A stretch of DNA of 64,000 bases from Candidatus Pelagibacter sp. IMCC9063 (GTDB lineage: Bacteria > Pseudomonadota > Alphaproteobacteria > Pelagibacterales > Pelagibacteraceae). The translations under genes were made by a program, and so were the position numbers. The notes beneath the pieces are model-generated. The model saw only the letters and a list, made by a program, of their open reading frames with translations, was not told the origin of the DNA and searched no databases. Positions 13,987 to 26,576 of this stretch are shown piece by piece; within the stretch, counting starts at the first letter, position 1; each line of letters begins with the position of its first letter. The stretch covers positions 420,001-484,000 of the forward strand of contig NC_015380.1 of the NCBI RefSeq assembly GCF_000195085.1, read 5' to 3'.

Positions 13987-15184
13987 CAAAATTACTGTAC
14001 CAACACTAGGAGAATCTTTAACTGAAGCAACTGTTGCAAAGTGGTTGAAAAAAGTAGGTGATAGTGTTCAAGAAGATGAAGAGATTGTTTCCTTAGAAAC
14101 TGACAAGGTAAGTATTGATGTTACGGCTCCAAAATCTGGAATTTTGTCGGAAATTGTTGCTAAAGATGGAGCTACAGTTGAGGTAGGAGCACACCTTGGC
14201 TCTATAGATGCTTCAGCCTCACCTGCCAAAAAGAAAGAAGTGCAGCAAGATAAACAAGAAACAACAGTGGTTGAGATTAAAAAAGAAGAAAATATTTTAG
14301 AGAAAAAAATAGATAATCAAAACAAAAAGAAAGAATTGTCTCCATCTGTAAAACGTATAATTAATGAAAAAAATATTAATATAGAAAGTGTTGATGGGAC
14401 AGGAAAAGATGGAAGAATTTTAAAAGGTGATTTGATAGGACTTATGGGATTTAGTCCTGCACCCAACACAAAAAAAATTGAAATCGGAGAAGAGGAAAGA
14501 GTTAAAATGACTCGTCTTAGGTCGACAATCGCAAAAAGATTGAAAGAAGCTCAGAATAACGCAGCAATTTTAACTACCTTTAATGAAATTGACATGTCCA
14601 TGATCATTCAAATTAGAAAAGATAACAAAGATGAGTTTGAAAAAAGATATGGAACTAAACTTGGCTTTATGTCTTTTTTTGTAAAAGCGTGCGTTAATGC
14701 TTTGCAAACGTATCCTTCTGTAAATGCCGAAGTTCAGGGAGAAGAAATTGTTTATAAAAACTATTATAATATTGGAGTTGCAGTAGGGACAGAGAAGGGT
14801 TTGGTCGTACCTGTTCTGGGAAATGCAGATGAACTTTCATTTGCCGAAATTGAAAAAGAGATTATCACTCTTGGAACAAAAGCTAAAAACAACCAATTAT
14901 CTATTGAAGAATTGCAGGGTGGAACATTTACAATCACAAATGGAGGTATATATGGATCTATGCTTTCTACTCCAATAATTAATCCTCCTCAATCTGGGGT
15001 TTTGGGTATGCACAATATCGTTCAAAGGGCTGTGGTAATAAATGGAAAAATTGAAATTAGACCCATTATGTATCTTGCTCTTTCATACGATCATAGAATT
15101 ATCGATGGTAAAGAGGCGGTGTCTTTTTTAGTAAGAGTAAAAGAAATATTAGAAGATCCTAGAAGATTATTTTTAAACTTATAA
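13979..15184 (+). CDS. sucB: 2-oxoglutarate dehydrogenase E2, dihydrolipoamide succinyltransferase
   Basis: The 401-residue E2 core of the 2-oxoglutarate dehydrogenase complex. The N-terminal lipoyl domain has the lipoylated lysine in ETDKVSID (Lys43). A charged Lys/Glu-rich linker leads to the E1/E3-binding domain ([13 protein letters not shown] to [11 protein letters not shown], about residues 121-153). The C-terminal acyltransferase domain has the catalytic [13 protein letters not shown] near residue 375. Its ATG lies inside the end of sucA, which suggests coupled translation. Confidence 0.98.
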   Translation: MADKITVPTLGESLTEATVAKWLKKVGDSVQEDEEIVSLETDKVSIDVTAPKSGILSEIVAKDGATVEVGAHLGSIDASASPAKKKEVQQDKQETTVVEIKKEENILEKKIDNQNKKKELSPSVKRIINEKNINIESVDGTGKDGRILKGDLIGLMGFSPAPNTKKIEIGEEERVKMTRLRSTIAKRLKEAQNNAAILTTFNEIDMSMIIQIRKDNKDEFEKRYGTKLGFMSFFVKACVNALQTYPSVNAEVQGEEIVYKNYYNIGVAVGTEKGLVVPVLGNADELSFAEIEKEIITLGTKAKNNQLSIEELQGGTFTITNGGIYGSMLSTPIINPPQSGVLGMHNIVQRAVVINGKIEIRPIMYLALSYDHRIIDGKEAVSFLVRVKEILEDPRRLFLNL

Positions 15185-15190
15185 ATTAAT

Positions 15191-16588
15191 ATGGAAGAAT
15201 TTGATGTTGTAGTTATTGGTGGAGGCCCGGGAGGGTATGTTTGTGCAATAAGATCTGCACAACTTGGAAATAAAACAGCCTGCATAGAATCTCGTGGAGC
15301 TTTAGGTGGAACCTGTTTAAATGTTGGATGCATTCCCTCTAAGTCGTTGCTACATGCTTCTGAGATGTATCATAAAGCTAAAAATGAATTTAAAACTATA
15401 GGTATTAATACTGGAGACCTTTCATTAGATCTTGACAAAATGATGGGACATAAGGAAAAATCAGTTGATGGCCTAACCAAGGGAATAGAATTCTTATTTA
15501 AAAAAAATAAAGTTAGTTATTTAAAAGGACATGGAAGCTTTAAAGATAAAAACACTTTAACAATCAAGGATGCTTCTGGTTCAACACAAGAGATCAAAGC
15601 TAAGAATATTGTGATTGCCACGGGCTCCTCTGTGCTTTCTTTGCCTAATATAGAAATCGATGAAAGCTCAATAGTATCCTCAACAGGCGCCTTGTCTTTA
15701 AAGCAAGTTCCCAAAAAACTAATTATTATTGGAGGAGGTTATATTGGCTTGGAAATGGGCTCTGTCTGGTTACGATTAGGCTCAGATGTAGAAGTTATTG
15801 AGTACATGGATCACATTACACCAGGCATGGATAGAGAAGTTAGTGATAATTTTTTAAAAATATTAAAAAAACAAGGGATGAAATTTCACTTATCAACCAA
15901 AGTATTGGATGTGACAAAAAATTCAAATGGAGTAACAGTTTCAGTTGAGCATAACGGAGAAGCGTTAGAAATGACAAGTGATGTTGTTTTGATGTCAGTT
16001 GGTAGAAAACCAAATACGGATGGTCTAAATTTGGAAGCTGTAGGGATTAAAAAAGATCAAAAAGGTAGAGTTTTAATTGAAAAAAACCTTAAAACGAGTG
16101 TAGACAATGTGTTTGCAATTGGTGACGTTATAGAAGGTCCTATGTTGGCACATAAAGCTGAAGACGAGGGTATGGCTGTCGCTGAGTCCATCTCAGGAAA
16201 ACATGGACATGTAAACTACGATGCAATACCCGGAGTTGTCTACACCTCTCCAGAAGTTGCGGCTGTGGGAAAGACAGAAGAGCAATTAAAAGAATCCGGG
16301 ATAGAATATAATGTTGGAAAATTTCCTTTTATGGCAAATTCTCGAGCAAAAATTAATAATGATGCAGATGGATTTATTAAAATTTTAGCTGATAAAAGCA
16401 CAGATAAAATTTTGGGTGTTCACATGATAGGGCCAGACGTTGGCACTATGATTGCAGAAGTGGTTTTAGCAATGGAATTTGGAGCAAGTGCAGAAGATAT
16501 AGCTAGAACATGCCATGCCCACCCGACTCTTTCAGAGGCTGTAAAAGAAGCGGCTCTAGCAGTAGATAAAAGAGCTATACATTTTTAA
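15191..16588 (+). CDS. lpd: dihydrolipoamide dehydrogenase (E3)
   Basis: The 465-residue E3 flavoprotein reoxidises the lipoyl group of 2-oxoacid dehydrogenases. It has the FAD motif GGGPGG near residue 10, the redox disulfide [13 protein letters not shown] (Cys42/Cys47), the NAD-binding motif [11 protein letters not shown] and the C-terminal catalytic [13 protein letters not shown]. Its position after sucB makes it the dedicated E3 of this complex. Its end overlaps the convergent transaldolase-like gene by four bases. Confidence 0.98.
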   Translation: MEEFDVVVIGGGPGGYVCAIRSAQLGNKTACIESRGALGGTCLNVGCIPSKSLLHASEMYHKAKNEFKTIGINTGDLSLDLDKMMGHKEKSVDGLTKGIEFLFKKNKVSYLKGHGSFKDKNTLTIKDASGSTQEIKAKNIVIATGSSVLSLPNIEIDESSIVSSTGALSLKQVPKKLIIIGGGYIGLEMGSVWLRLGSDVEVIEYMDHITPGMDREVSDNFLKILKKQGMKFHLSTKVLDVTKNSNGVTVSVEHNGEALEMTSDVVLMSVGRKPNTDGLNLEAVGIKKDQKGRVLIEKNLKTSVDNVFAIGDVIEGPMLAHKAEDEGMAVAESISGKHGHVNYDAIPGVVYTSPEVAAVGKTEEQLKESGIEYNVGKFPFMANSRAKINNDADGFIKILADKSTDKILGVHMIGPDVGTMIAEVVLAMEFGASAEDIARTCHAHPTLSEAVKEAALAVDKRAIHF

Positions 16589-17238
16589 CTAATTTGTTTC
16601 CCGCTTTTTTTCCAGTCAGATAAAAAAGATTCTAAACCTTTGTCTGTTAGTTCGTGACGGTATAGATCCCCAAATATCTTGGGAGGTATCGTTATTATGT
16701 CAGCCCCAATTTGCATTACTTGCTGTACGTGTTCTAATGACCGGATTGAAGCTGCTAAAATTTCTGTTTTAAAATTATAGTTTTTATAAATAGTTTTTAT
16801 ATCCTGGATCAGTTGCACCCCATTCTCACCAAGATCATCTAACCTTCCAATAAAAGGAGAAATAAAAGTTGCACCTGCTTTTGCTGCAAGTAATGCTTGA
16901 GATGGTGAAAAGCAAAGAGTGACATTTACTTTAAATTTTTTACTAGTTAAATATTTGCAAGCAATCAATCCATCTAAAGTTAAAGGAATCTTAATAACAA
17001 TATTTTTTGCAATCTTTTGAAGTATTTTAGCTTCTTCAATCATTTTGTGTGTGTGTGTGGCAGTCACCTCTGCACTAATTGGTCCTTTAACTTCTGTAGC
17101 TATAGTCTTTAAAATCTTTTTGAAATCTCCTTCTTGTTTGGCAAGTAAAGAAGGGTTGGTGGTAATACCGTCTATGAGGCCACTTTTATTTATAAGCTTT
17201 ATTTCACTTATATTAGATGAATCTAAAAAAATTTTCAT
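16585..17238 (-). CDS. transaldolase / fructose-6-phosphate aldolase-like protein
   Basis: A 217-residue single-barrel protein of the small transaldolase (TalC/MipB/FSA) family. Visible family features are [10 protein letters not shown] at the start, [11 protein letters not shown] near residue 23, the Schiff-base lysine in NIVIKIPLT near residue 85, [19 protein letters not shown] and [11 protein letters not shown]. Short members act as transaldolase or fructose-6-phosphate aldolase, and the sequence alone does not separate these. It is divergent from priA with 44 bases between the starts. Confidence 0.88.
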   Translation of the reverse strand: MKIFLDSSNISEIKLINKSGLIDGITTNPSLLAKQEGDFKKILKTIATEVKGPISAEVTATHTHKMIEEAKILQKIAKNIVIKIPLTLDGLIACKYLTSKKFKVNVTLCFSPSQALLAAKAGATFISPFIGRLDDLGENGVQLIQDIKTIYKNYNFKTEILAASIRSLEHVQQVMQIGADIITIPPKIFGDLYRHELTDKGLESFLSDWKKSGKQIS

Positions 17239-17282
17239 AATACTGTAACTTATTATCTAAAAAGATATAAATCAATTTTTAT

Positions 17283-19255
17283 ATGAATATTAACATTCTA
17301 TTACCAATTAAGTTTGATCAAGCATTTACATACTTATGTGATATTTCATTAAATCTTGAACAAGGGGATTATGTTTTAGTCCCTTTTCGGAATAAAGAAA
17401 TTGTAGGAATTGTCTGGGAGAAGAATGTTCCTAACCCAAAAAAAATAAAACTAAAAAAAATTATCAAAAAAATTAATTTTCCTAAATTAACTAAAAACAA
17501 CATTACTTTTATTAATAAGTTTTCCCAGTACAATATTTCTAGTTTAGGCATGACTCTTAAGCTTTTTTTATATGAAAAAGGCTTAGCTACAATATTAAAA
17601 AAAAAATTAGTGGTGATTATAATGAATATAAAATTCAAAATTTTAAAAAAAATAATCTAAGTGCTCTACAAACAAAATCATATCAAGAAGTCTCTCAAAA
17701 TATAAACTTCTCAAGCTACTCAACCACCCTTGTTCATGGTGTTACAGGGTCCGGCAAAACCTTAATTTACTTTGAGATTATTAAGGAAGCGCTTAAGAAA
17801 AACAAGCAAGTCTTAGTATTATTGCCTGAAATTGCATTAACAAAACAAATAGCTGAGAGGTTCAAGGATTATTTTGATGCAGAGCCTGCACTTTGGCATT
17901 CAAGTATAGGTGAAAAAAAGAAAAAAAATATTTGGAAAGGTGTATCTGAAAATAAAATAAAATTAGTATTGGGAGCCAGATCATCTATCTTTTTACCTTT
18001 TCAAAATTTAAAATTAATTGTGATTGATGAGGAGCATGATTCTTCCTACAAGCAGGAAGAGGGAGTTTCATATAATGCTAGAGACATGTCAATCTTAAGA
18101 GCTTCGATTGAAAAATTTCCTATCTTATTAATTTCAGCCACCCCCTCTATTGAAAGTTATTATAATAGTAAAAATAAAAAATATTTTTACGTAAGTTTAA
18201 CAGAGCGATATAAAAATATTTCATTACCTAATATTGAAATAGTTGATTTAATAAATGCTCCTGCTGATAAAGGAAAATTTATTTCTAATCAGCTCATTCC
18301 AAAATTAAAAAAAATTATTAAAGAAAAACAACAAGTGTTGTTTTTTTTAAATAGAAGAGGGCATTCTACATACATCATGTGTTATGAGTGTAAAAAAAGA
18401 TTAGTTTGTCCGAATTGCTCAATAGGACTAGTTTTTCACCAAACTTCTAAAAAAGCGATATGTCATTACTGCGATTACAAAACAAGCTTAACCCAGAAAT
18501 GCACCAATAATAAAGATTGTGAATTTACTTTTTATGGTCTTGGGATTGAAAGAGTATTTGAAGAAGTTCAATTAATTTTTCCTGAAATAAAAATACAAAT
18601 TTTTTCTTCTGACTCTATAAATAATAACAAAAATTCTGAACAGATTATTAATGACATAGAAAAAAATAAGATTCCAATTTTAGTAGGTACACAACTAATT
18701 TCTAAAGGATTTCACTTTCCGAGCTTAAACTATATAGTTGTTATTAATTCTGATACCAATTTCTTAGGAAGTGACATAAGAGCCTCTGAAAAAAATTTTC
18801 AGTTATTGCAGCAGCTTTCTGGAAGGGCAGGCAGAGAAGAAAATAAAGCTAAAGTTTTTTTACAAACTAACGATCCTAATAATAAAATTCTCCACTCCCT
18901 GTCTAACAGTGACCCCAAAGTGTTTTACGAAGAAGAGCTTTTATTTAGAGAAAGGGCTTACTTGCCTCCATTTTCAAAACTTGTTTCTATAATTGTATCT
19001 GGAGCAAATCAGTTTGAAGTGGAAAAGATATCTAAGAAACTAAAGCAATCTTTTTTATTGCAAGAAAAAATAAAAATTTATGGGCCAGTAACAGCTCCAA
19101 TATTTAAAATTCGTGGTAAATATAGAATGCGATTACTACTTAAATACGATGTTTCTCTGTTTCCTCAGAAATTTATCAAAAATTGGCTTGATATGAACAT
19201 CGTCAGCAAAAATATAAAACTTGAGGTTGATGTAGATCCTGTCAGCTTCCTTTAA
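17283..19255 (+). CDS. priA: primosomal protein N' (replication restart helicase), interrupted by a -1 frameshift
   Basis: PriA restarts collapsed replication forks. The N-terminal part reads 17283-17660 and the rest continues in another frame to 19255. Within the A10 tract at 17597-17606, a -1 shift joins the two into about 657 residues, restoring a continuous protein with Walker A HGVTGSGKT, DEEHDSSYK, the cysteine-rich zinc region (CYECKKRLVCPNC, CHYC) and the helicase motifs SATPSIESYYN, GTQLISKGFHFP and QQLSGRAGR. The total span is 2 mod 3, as expected for one missing base. A sequencing error, transcriptional slippage or a real lesion are all possible; the downstream sequence shows no further decay. 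Confidence 0.88.
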
Positions 19256-19282
19256 GTCGCCCAATTAGCCAAAATATCACAC

Positions 19283-19311
19283 TTGATCGATATTTTTCAT
19301 TGTGTTACGAA
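19283..19311 (+). promoter_or_regulatory. possible promoter of the ATP synthase operon
   Basis: TTGATC at 19283-19288 and TACGAA at 19306-19311 are separated by 17 bases in the 79-base gap between priA and atpH. Both hexamers are imperfect. A start near 19318 would leave a leader of about 17 bases that contains the AAGGAT ribosome-binding site. Confidence 0.35.
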
Positions 19312-19334
19312 CTCAGCATTAATTAAGGATAATC

Positions 19335-19883
19335 TTGGAAAATCAAGCTAACTCATTTTCAAACGTAACAGGTAGATACGCAAAATCCATCTTTCAATTG
19401 GCTAATGAAAAAAAAATAATGAATGAAGTTGAAAAAAATTTTTTACAGATTCACTTTTTATTTAATGATTCTAAAGATTTTGTAAAATTTGTTACCAATC
19501 CTACTATTCAAAAAAATACTAGGCTTAAAATCATTGAAAACCTATCAAGTAAATTAAATTTTAACAATTGTTTTACTAATTTTCTTAAGCTAATAAACGA
19601 AAAAGGTCGTTTTTTTTATTTAGAAAGAATAGTAAAAGATTTTTTTTCAATCCTATCTATTAGCAAGGGAGAGATATCTGCGGAATTAATTGTGGCTAAT
19701 GAGATTTCTGAAGATAGGAAAAATGATATTAAGAAAGAGCTTTCTTTAATATATAAAAAAGATATGAAATTGAATTTTATAATTGATCCAAGCCTAATTT
19801 CAGGATCAATATTAAAAGTAGGTAGTAAAATGATAGATAGTTCAGCAAAAAGTAAATTTAACAGAATTTTAAACAATATTTAG
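19335..19883 (+). CDS. atpH: ATP synthase F1 delta subunit
   Basis: The 182-residue delta (OSCP-like) subunit links F1 to the peripheral stalk. The N terminus FSNVTGRYAKSIFQLANE and the C-terminal LISGSILKVGSKMIDSSAKSK-type ending (family GG-x-DGS equivalent) are typical. No ATG is available in the N-terminal region; the TTG at 19335 is preceded by TAAGGAT at a good distance and is the likely start. It is the first gene of atpHAGDC; the membrane F0 genes are not in the window, as usual in alphaproteobacteria. Confidence 0.93.
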   Translation: MENQANSFSNVTGRYAKSIFQLANEKKIMNEVEKNFLQIHFLFNDSKDFVKFVTNPTIQKNTRLKIIENLSSKLNFNNCFTNFLKLINEKGRFFYLERIVKDFFSILSISKGEISAELIVANEISEDRKNDIKKELSLIYKKDMKLNFIIDPSLISGSILKVGSKMIDSSAKSKFNRILNNI

Positions 19884-19892
19884 GAGAAAATA

Positions 19893-21428
19893 ATGGACAT
19901 AAACCCTTCAGAAGTAACAAAAGTAATTAAAGAGCAAATTGAAAACTTTGGATCAGAAACAGAAGTTTCTGAGGTAGGACAAGTTCTTTCAGTTGGAGAC
20001 GGAATTGCAAGAATTTTTGGATTAGATAATGTGGAAGCTGGAGAAATGGTAGAATTCTCTGAAGGCACTAAAGGCATGGCCTTAAATTTAGAAAATGACA
20101 ATGTTGGGGTAGTTATTTTTGGAGACGATTCTAAAATTAAAGAAGGAGATATTGTTAAAAGAACAGGAAAGATTGTTGATGTTGCAGTTGGAAAATCACT
20201 TTTAGGAAGAGTTGTAGATGGATTAGGAAATCCTATAGATGGAAAAGGCCCAATTGATCCCAAGTCTGAAAGAAGAAGGGTGGATGTTAAGGCTCCAGGA
20301 ATTATTGCAAGAAAATCAGTTCACGAGCCTATGCAGACTGGTCTTAAAGCAATTGATAGTTTAATTCCAATTGGAAGAGGACAAAGAGAGCTGATTATTG
20401 GAGACAGACAAACAGGAAAAACTGCTATTGCAATCGACACAATTATAAACCAAAAAGAAATAAACAAATCCGACGATGAGTCAAAAAAACTTTATTGTAT
20501 TTACGTTGCTATCGGACAAAAAAGATCAACAGTAGCTCAAATAGTAAAAACTTTGGAAGAATCGGGAGCCTTGGAATACACCATCGTTGTAGCTGCAACT
20601 GCCTCAGATCCTGCACCACTTCAATTTTTAGCACCATATATAGGCTGTACTATGGGAGAATATTTTCGAGATAATGGGATGCATGGACTGATTGTGTATG
20701 ATGACCTTTCAAAACAAGCTGTAGCTTATAGACAAATGTCTTTGTTATTAAGAAGACCTCCGGGACGTGAAGCTTTTCCAGGGGATGTATTTTATTTACA
20801 TAGTAGACTATTGGAAAGAGCAGCAAAACTAAGTGAAGATCAGGGTGGTGGATCTCTTACAGCCTTGCCGATCATTGAAACGCAAGCAAGTGACGTTTCT
20901 GCTTATATTCCTACAAATGTTATTTCAATTACTGATGGACAGATATTTTTAGAAACCGAGTTATTTTTTAAAGGTGTTAGACCAGCAGTAAACGTCGGAA
21001 TTTCCGTATCTCGAGTTGGATCTTCAGCACAAATTAAAGCAATGAAGCAAGTTGCAGGGTCTATCAAATTAGAGCTAGCTCAATATAGAGAAATGGCAGC
21101 ATTTGCCCAGTTTGGTTCTGATTTAGATGCTTCTACTCAACAGCTATTAAACAGAGGAGCCAAGTTAACTGAACTTTTAAAACAAGGACAATACTCACCA
21201 CTAAAAGTTGAAGAGCAGGTTATTTCTATTTTCTGCGGTGTTAGAGGGTATTTGGATAATATTGAGACTTCAAGAATTAAAGATTTTGAGAGTGGTTTAC
21301 TAAGTCAAATAAAATCTGATTCTCCCGATATATTAGAAAATATAAATAAAACAGGAAAATTAGATGAGTCTAATGAAGCTAAATTAAAATCTTTTATAGA
21401 AAATTTCAAAAATAAATTCGAAAACTAA
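19893..21428 (+). CDS. atpA: ATP synthase F1 alpha subunit
   Basis: The 511-residue non-catalytic nucleotide-binding subunit of F1. It has the beta-barrel start ([20 protein letters not shown]), the Walker A motif [14 protein letters not shown] near residue 170 and the conserved [19 protein letters not shown] segment. AGGAGA lies upstream of its ATG. The length is normal. Confidence 0.98.
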   Translation: MDINPSEVTKVIKEQIENFGSETEVSEVGQVLSVGDGIARIFGLDNVEAGEMVEFSEGTKGMALNLENDNVGVVIFGDDSKIKEGDIVKRTGKIVDVAVGKSLLGRVVDGLGNPIDGKGPIDPKSERRRVDVKAPGIIARKSVHEPMQTGLKAIDSLIPIGRGQRELIIGDRQTGKTAIAIDTIINQKEINKSDDESKKLYCIYVAIGQKRSTVAQIVKTLEESGALEYTIVVAATASDPAPLQFLAPYIGCTMGEYFRDNGMHGLIVYDDLSKQAVAYRQMSLLLRRPPGREAFPGDVFYLHSRLLERAAKLSEDQGGGSLTALPIIETQASDVSAYIPTNVISITDGQIFLETELFFKGVRPAVNVGISVSRVGSSAQIKAMKQVAGSIKLELAQYREMAAFAQFGSDLDASTQQLLNRGAKLTELLKQGQYSPLKVEEQVISIFCGVRGYLDNIETSRIKDFESGLLSQIKSDSPDILENINKTGKLDESNEAKLKSFIENFKNKFEN

Positions 21429-21434
21429 AAATTA

Positions 21435-22316
21435 ATGGCAACTCTAAAAGACTTACGTAATAGAATTAAAAGCGTAAAATCTACACAGAAAATTACCAAG
21501 GCAATGAAAATGGTTGCTGCTGCTAAATTAAGAAAAGCTCAAGATAGAGCCGAAAAGGGAAGACCTTATTCAGACAAAATGAATAGTATCATTACTAATT
21601 TAAAAGCATCAATAGTAAATCCATCCTCTGCACCTAAGCTTTTAGTGGGCAATACAAAAAGTCATAAACATTTATGTGTAGTAATGACTGCAGATAGAGG
21701 TTTATGTGGTGGGTTTAATACTAACATATGCCGAAGAGCTCGAATATTTTTTAATGACATTATAAATTCAGGAAAAGAATTAAAAATTATTACTGTAGGT
21801 AGTAAAGGTAATGATCAACTAAAGAGAGTGTATGGAAAATATATCGTTGAAAAAATTAGTTTTAAAGATCTAAAAAAAATTACAATCAATGAATCAGATG
21901 AGATTACCACAAAAATTATAGACATGTTTAAAGAAGAAGAGTTTGACGTATGTACTATTTTTTATAGTAAGTTTAAAAGTGTCATTTCTCAGGATCCTCA
22001 GGCTCAACAAATTATTCCTATCCCATCAGAAGATACTTCAGAAGATGAGGTAAGCACTCAAACTCAGTATGACTATGAACCAGAAGAGGAAGAGATTTTG
22101 GAGAATTTGTTACCAAAAAACATTTCTACTCAAATATTTAAGGGTTTCTTAGAAAATGATGCTAGCGAACAGGGTTCAAGAATGTCTGCAATGGACAACG
22201 CGACAAGAAATGCAGGAGATTTAATTAACAAGTTAACTATAAACTACAATAGAAGTAGACAAGCAGTGATCACGAAAGAGTTGATTGAGATCATTTCAGG
22301 TGCTGAATCTTTGTAG
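21435..22316 (+). CDS. atpG: ATP synthase F1 gamma subunit
   Basis: The 293-residue central rotor shaft of F1. The N-terminal coiled-coil begins ATLKDLRNRIKSVKSTQKITKAMKMV, the middle has MTADRGLCGGFNTN and the C-terminal helix has SRMSAMDNATRNAGDLI followed by the usual NRSRQAVITKELIEIISGA ending. It sits between atpA and atpD as expected. Confidence 0.98.
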   Translation: MATLKDLRNRIKSVKSTQKITKAMKMVAAAKLRKAQDRAEKGRPYSDKMNSIITNLKASIVNPSSAPKLLVGNTKSHKHLCVVMTADRGLCGGFNTNICRRARIFFNDIINSGKELKIITVGSKGNDQLKRVYGKYIVEKISFKDLKKITINESDEITTKIIDMFKEEEFDVCTIFYSKFKSVISQDPQAQQIIPIPSEDTSEDEVSTQTQYDYEPEEEEILENLLPKNISTQIFKGFLENDASEQGSRMSAMDNATRNAGDLINKLTINYNRSRQAVITKELIEIISGAESL

Positions 22317-22324
22317 ACAATTAA

Positions 22325-23758
<1,434 letters not shown>

Positions 23759-23764
23759 TTATAA

Positions 23765-24166
23765 ATGAGCGAGACAATCCAAGTTGATATTGTAACACCA
23801 GAAAAAAAAATTTTTTCAAAGGACAATGTTTTGTCTGCTAATGTTCCTGGGATTGAAGGTGATTTAGAAATATTAAGTAATCACATTCCTATTATTACTT
23901 TTTTAAAACCTGGAAGAATAAATATTGAAGTAGATGGATCCAAAAAATCTTTTTTTATTTCTGATGGAGTTTTAGAATTTAATAGCAACGTGTTAACTAT
24001 TCTGGTTTCTGAGATATTCGATACTATGGCAATAGATAGCACAACTCTTGATTACTTAAGAAATAAGTCTAAAGAAAAATCTCAAAGACGAAATCAGACT
24101 GATAATGAAGCGTATTTATCTGGCAGATTTGAAGAAGAGGTCAGTCGATTATCTTCAGTTAAATAA
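23765..24166 (+). CDS. atpC: ATP synthase F1 epsilon subunit
   Basis: The 133-residue epsilon subunit, the inhibitory and coupling component of F1. It has the beta-sandwich N terminus (VDIVTPEKKIFS, NVPGIEGDLEILSNHIPIIT) and a short, charged C-terminal helix. It ends the operon and overlaps the convergent rppH gene by eight bases, with no terminator between them. Confidence 0.95.
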   Translation: MSETIQVDIVTPEKKIFSKDNVLSANVPGIEGDLEILSNHIPIITFLKPGRINIEVDGSKKSFFISDGVLEFNSNVLTILVSEIFDTMAIDSTTLDYLRNKSKEKSQRRNQTDNEAYLSGRFEEEVSRLSSVK

Positions 24167-24626
24167 AAGGCTTAAATTCTTTTGTTATTTCCTGGTAAAG
24201 ATCTTTTTTAAAAGGGACTATCAAATTTTCTAGCTCTTCAACCAATACCCATTTCCAGTCTTTAAATTCGGGATTTTTTTGCTCTAAGTTAATTTCTTTA
24301 TCTTCACCTAAAAATTTTACTAAAAACCAAGTTTGCTCTTGACCTTTAAATTTTCCTTTCCAAATTCTTTCCCTTATAGATTCAGGAAGGTCATATGTAT
24401 ATTGTTTTTTTGATTGTTTAATTATTTGAATAGAAGTTATGCCTGTTTCTTCTTGCAATTCTCTTTTTGCAGTTTCTAATACGTTCTCATTGCCATCAAT
24501 ACCACCTTGAGGCATTTGCCATGCAGATTGATTATCTAATCTTTTACCAACAAAAATTTTCTTTTCTTTGTTGAAAAGCATAATACCTACTCCTTTTCTA
24601 TAAGGTAAATCTTTAATTGTGTTCAT
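24159..24626 (-). CDS. rppH: RNA pyrophosphohydrolase (Nudix)
   Basis: A 155-residue Nudix hydrolase of the RppH/NudH type, which removes pyrophosphate from 5' triphosphate RNA ends or cleaves dinucleoside polyphosphates. It starts with YRKGVGIMLFN, has WQMPQGGIDGNE leading into the Nudix box (GGIDGNENVLETAKRELQEE) and the RppH-like region TYDLPESIRERIWKGKFKGQ. The gene is six bases from ctpA on the same strand, an arrangement common in alphaproteobacteria. Confidence 0.94.
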   Translation of the reverse strand: MNTIKDLPYRKGVGIMLFNKEKKIFVGKRLDNQSAWQMPQGGIDGNENVLETAKRELQEETGITSIQIIKQSKKQYTYDLPESIRERIWKGKFKGQEQTWFLVKFLGEDKEINLEQKNPEFKDWKWVLVEELENLIVPFKKDLYQEITKEFKPFI

Positions 24627-24631
24627 GCATC

Positions 24632-25765
24632 TTATTTTTGTAGAAGATTTAAAGCATAAACAAGCTGATTATCATTTTTGCCATCATTAATTTTAAAATT
24701 TTCTTTTTGTTCTTTGATTGTGATGTCTGGTTCTACTCCGATTTCAGAAATAGATTGTCCCGAAGGTAAATAATATTTTGCTATAGTAAGTCTCAAAGCT
24801 CCATTTTTTTTTAGGGGGATGATGGATTGAACAGAACCTTTTCCAAAGGTTTTTTCACCAAGCAATATTGCTCTTTTGTGGTCTTTCAGAGCTCCAGATA
24901 CAATTTCTGACGCTGATGCTGAGCCTCGGTTAATCAGTACTATTAGAGGTTTTCTTTTTAATATATCGCCTTTTTTGGCCGTGTAAATTTTAATATCATT
25001 TTTATCTCTTCCTCTTGTAGAAACTATTTCTCCGCTATCTAAGAAAGCGTCTGTTATTTTAATGGCTTGGGATAAGAGCCCGCCAGGATTGTTACGAAGG
25101 TCTAAAATATAACCATTTAGATTTTTTTTGGATAGATCTTTAATTTTTTTTCTTAGTTGCTTAGAACTCTGTTGGTTAAACGCTCGCAATCTTATGTAGC
25201 CGACATTTTTCATTACGGACGATGAAATTTCTCTCACTTTTACATTGTCTCTAATGATAGTAAATTTCAAATCTTCATCTTCATCTAGGCGTCTAATCGT
25301 AATATCAATGGAAGTCCCTATTTTTCCACGCATTAGGTTTACAGCTTCTTGCAAAGTTAGACCCTTAACTTGATCTTCATCAATTTTAATTATGTAGTCT
25401 CCTGGCTTTACCCCAACCTCATCTGCAGGAGATCCTTCAATAGGAGTAATTACTTTTATAAATCCTGATTCCATAGTGATCTCAATACCCAAGCCACCAA
25501 ACTCTCCTTTTGTCTCAATGTTCATATTCCTGAAACTTTCAGGATTCATATATGCGGAATAAGGATCGAGCGATTGAAGCATTCCATTAATAGCAGCATC
25601 AATCACCTTACTTTGGTCAACGTCTGTTACATATTCCTTGTTAATTTTTTCCAAGACATCACTAAATAAATCTAACTTTTCATAAAGAGGGTGTGTATTT
25701 TTAGAACTTGCACTAGGAACAAGCAAAACTAGAAATATTAAAATTAATCTTATAAAGAATCTCAT
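24632..25765 (-). CDS. ctpA: carboxy-terminal processing protease (S41)
   Basis: A 377-residue periplasmic tail-specific protease. It has an N-terminal signal segment (IRLILIFLVLLVPSASS), a PDZ domain (GLGIEITMESGFIKVITPIEGSP region, about residues 95-180) and the S41 catalytic part with the serine in NRGSASASEIVSGALKDH and the lysine in GEKTFGKGSVQ. The substrate is not evident. It precedes rppH and follows rlmH closely. Confidence 0.95.
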   Translation of the reverse strand: MRFFIRLILIFLVLLVPSASSKNTHPLYEKLDLFSDVLEKINKEYVTDVDQSKVIDAAINGMLQSLDPYSAYMNPESFRNMNIETKGEFGGLGIEITMESGFIKVITPIEGSPADEVGVKPGDYIIKIDEDQVKGLTLQEAVNLMRGKIGTSIDITIRRLDEDEDLKFTIIRDNVKVREISSSVMKNVGYIRLRAFNQQSSKQLRKKIKDLSKKNLNGYILDLRNNPGGLLSQAIKITDAFLDSGEIVSTRGRDKNDIKIYTAKKGDILKRKPLIVLINRGSASASEIVSGALKDHKRAILLGEKTFGKGSVQSIIPLKKNGALRLTIAKYYLPSGQSISEIGVEPDITIKEQKENFKINDGKNDNQLVYALNLLQK

Positions 25766-25770
25766 ATGTT

Positions 25771-26211
25771 TTAATATTTATGGTATGGATGATTAGTTAT
25801 AATTGTAGCACATCTGTAAAATTGTTCACACAAAATTACTCTAGATAAAGAGTGTGGAAAAGTCATTTTACCTAAAGATATTTTTTCACATTTTCCTGTA
25901 TTGACCGAAATTCCCTCTGGTTTTCCTATAAGAAGATATAATTCTTTACTGCCATTGTTTAATGTTTTCTGAATGTATTTTGAGAATTCTATACTAGAAT
26001 ATATTTTTCCAATTTCACTTAGGATTAATATTTTAGTGTTACTATTTTTATTGTTAATTATTTTGATAATTTCTTTTGATGTAGACTGTTTGATTGAAAA
26101 ATTACTAAAACCACTTTGTTTTATAGAATTTATTCTTTGTTGGTAGAGCGTACATAATTCTTTCTCAGGACCTTTGTTAACTCGTCCTTCGCACAAAATT
26201 GTCACCTTCAT
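25771..26211 (-). CDS. rlmH: 23S rRNA pseudouridine-1915 N3-methyltransferase
   Basis: A 146-residue SPOUT methyltransferase that modifies pseudouridine 1915 in helix 69 of 23S rRNA. It has [19 protein letters not shown], the cofactor knot [11 protein letters not shown] and the C-terminal [17 protein letters not shown] and HPYHKY ending that is characteristic of RlmH. It lies just downstream of rsfS, the common ribosome-linked pairing. Confidence 0.95.
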   Translation of the reverse strand: MKVTILCEGRVNKGPEKELCTLYQQRINSIKQSGFSNFSIKQSTSKEIIKIINNKNSNTKILILSEIGKIYSSIEFSKYIQKTLNNGSKELYLLIGKPEGISVNTGKCEKISLGKMTFPHSLSRVILCEQFYRCATIITNHPYHKY

Positions 26212-26568
26212 TTAAATGGTAATATTTTGCTGAGGGAGTATGTCCTCCCACATTTTTTCAAGATTATACAAAGATCGTTTTTCTGGATGAAATATATGAA
26301 CCACCACTTCTATTGCATCTAGCAGCTTCCAGTCATCACTTTCTTGCCCTTCAATATTACAACCTTTAATCCCAATATTTTTCAACTCTTGCGCGGTTAT
26401 TTCTGTAATTGATTGTATGTGCCTAGAGGAAGTTCCGCTTGCTACAATCATATAATCAGCAATTGAACTCTTGTCTTTCAAGTCAATTGTAACAATATTT
26501 GTTGCCTTGTTGTCATCTAGTATTTTTTTAATTATTGATACTAAACTTGTTTTTTTTTCACTTACCAT
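26212..26568 (-). CDS. rsfS: ribosomal silencing factor
   Basis: A 118-residue RsfS (DUF143) protein, which binds ribosomal protein L14 and blocks subunit joining when nutrients are scarce. Typical segments are DLKDKSSIADYMIVASGTSSRH, the central GCNIEGQESDDW and the VVHIFHPEKRSLYNLEKMW ending. It abuts rlmH and follows nadD by eight bases. Confidence 0.95.
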   Translation of the reverse strand: MVSEKKTSLVSIIKKILDDNKATNIVTIDLKDKSSIADYMIVASGTSSRHIQSITEITAQELKNIGIKGCNIEGQESDDWKLLDAIEVVVHIFHPEKRSLYNLEKMWEDILPQQNITI

Positions 26569-26576
26569 TTTAATAA